A stretch of 5,570 nucleotides of DNA. Origin: Methylococcaceae bacterium. Its GTDB lineage: Bacteria > Pseudomonadota > Gammaproteobacteria > Methylococcales > Methylomonadaceae. Of the stretch, positions 4,916 to 5,570 are shown in pieces. Position 1 is the first letter of the stretch. Each line of letters starts with the position of its first letter. The position numbers and the translations under genes were made by a program. The stretch covers positions 1 through 5,570 of the forward strand of contig JAKIVF010000166.1 in the NCBI GenBank assembly GCA_021647145.1, written 5' to 3'. The notes beneath the pieces were generated by a model. The model was not told the DNA's origin. It worked only from the letters and a program-made list of their open reading frames with translations, and ran no database searches.

Positions 4916-5570
4916 TTAATTAAACGATGCAATCTTTGGTGCCAATTCACTTTCAAGTAGCGTTTTTAGTTCGACTACTTTATCTATCGCAGTACTAATA
5001 AATTCTCTGCCTTGTGTATCTGTAATAGAATCTCTAAATGGAAAAGGTATCGCCTGAATTGCGTCAATAGCCGTATCAATTTTTTGACGAATTTCCACGT
5101 CTAATGCTTCATCGTTACGACGTACCAAATTGTTTAACCCTGGGCCATCATTTTGTAAATAACGTCCCAGATAAATATTTTCTACACCCCTAATGTTATT
5201 TTCAAAATCTAGCAATGAGTTAAAACTGAATTGTGACTCAACCAACTCATGATTAGATTCTGAAAATGGATCAGAAAGCTTGCCATTACCCACTTCATCA
5301 ACAATACCAATCATTCCATTGACTAATTCCTGTAAAGCAGCTGTTTCACTTGGATAGGTAGCATTTCCTGCTTCTCCAGCAGTGGCAAATGTGTTTACAA
5401 AGTTACCCTCCGAAGGTCTCCAGGCATCAGCCAAACTATTAATATGCGTATTCAGCAATGCTGCTGCCGAGGCAAGATATTCCTTTTCTCTCTCTGTAAT
5501 ATCTGCCGCCTTTTTGTTATTGTCACCGCCAAAAATCAAATACTCAACCGTATGAAAACCATGAAGGGTA
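4916..5570 (-). CDS. Imelysin-like (peptidase M75 family) protein, C-terminal part
   Basis: The frame runs off the window edge, leaving 217 residues of the C-terminal part; the start codon and any signal peptide are outside. An apparent TTG start at 5539 is wrong, because the frame continues upstream and encodes the diagnostic GFHTVEYLIFGGD (from 5560 downwards), matching the GxHxxE motif of imelysin-like proteins (IrpA, insulin-cleaving membrane protease family, EfeO M75 domain). The rest is mostly helical, as expected for the helical-bundle fold, and has the RGVENIYLGRY segment typical of the second half. Full-length members are usually about 350-430 residues. Members are periplasmic or lipoproteins, often iron-regulated, and EfeO-type domains take part in iron uptake; peptidase activity is doubtful for most. 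The neighbouring DUF1111 gene, 165 bp downstream, is a frequent partner of imelysins in proteobacteria. Confidence 0.92.
   Translation of the reverse strand, partial: TLHGFHTVEYLIFGGDNNKKAADITEREKEYLASAAALLNTHINSLADAWRPSEGNFVNTFATAGEAGNATYPSETAALQELVNGMIGIVDEVGNGKLSDPFSESNHELVESQFSFNSLLDFENNIRGVENIYLGRYLQNDGPGLNNLVRRNDEALDVEIRQKIDTAIDAIQAIPFPFRDSITDTQGREFISTAIDKVVELKTLLESELAPKIASFN

Noticed and set aside
4916..5539. Imelysin gene as a complete 207-residue protein from TTG 5539
   Set aside because: The frame stays open to the window edge and the upstream codons encode the family's GxHxxE motif, so the gene is simply cut by the window.
1..5570. CRISPR array, tRNA, rRNA, transposase or toxin-antitoxin genes
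   Set aside because: I saw no regularly spaced repeats, no tRNA or rRNA signatures, and no open frame matching a transposase or a toxin-antitoxin pair.

Overview
The window is AT-rich DNA, probably from a gammaproteobacterium. The evidence for this is a proteobacterial-type cobalamin riboswitch, an OprD-like porin, an FtnA-type ferritin and a TGTAGGTTGGGC-ended inverted repeat of a kind I associate with methanotroph, Beggiatoa-like and cyanobacterial genomes. The lineage is a guess; nothing here fixes the genus.

Layout. Positions 1-407 contain no clear long gene. They hold a structured leader: small inverted repeats up to about 107, a confident cobalamin riboswitch (about 108-280), a short hairpin with GGAGG in its loop, a run of nine C and a possible 28-codon upstream ORF that overlaps the next start. 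On the + strand follows an OprD-like outer-membrane porin (408-1655). It converges on a minus-strand gene cluster with only 10 bp between stop codons. Read along the minus strand, that cluster is: the C-terminal part of an imelysin/M75 protein (cut by the window edge at 5570), a di-haem DUF1111/MauG-like oxidoreductase with an N-terminal fibronectin-III-like domain (4750-3134), an 83-bp inverted-repeat element (3120-3038), an FTR1-family iron permease (3012-2200) and a ferritin with a complete ferroxidase centre (2172-1666).

How the genes may work together. The minus-strand cluster reads as an oxidative iron-acquisition and storage module. A periplasmic imelysin would bind iron, a periplasmic di-haem protein would supply redox chemistry, FTR1 would carry ferric iron through the inner membrane, and ferritin would store it in the cytoplasm. 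This resembles EfeUOB, but with a di-haem DUF1111 protein where the DyP-type peroxidase EfeB is expected and an imelysin in the place of EfeO. That assignment is inferred from family identities and gene order.

The porin belongs to a separate transcription unit. Its riboswitch predicts control by cobalamin, which is unusual because this switch normally precedes btuB, cobalamin synthesis, cobalt transport or B12-independent isozyme genes. The two points most worth following are the B12-controlled porin and the EfeUOB-like module with a di-haem enzyme.
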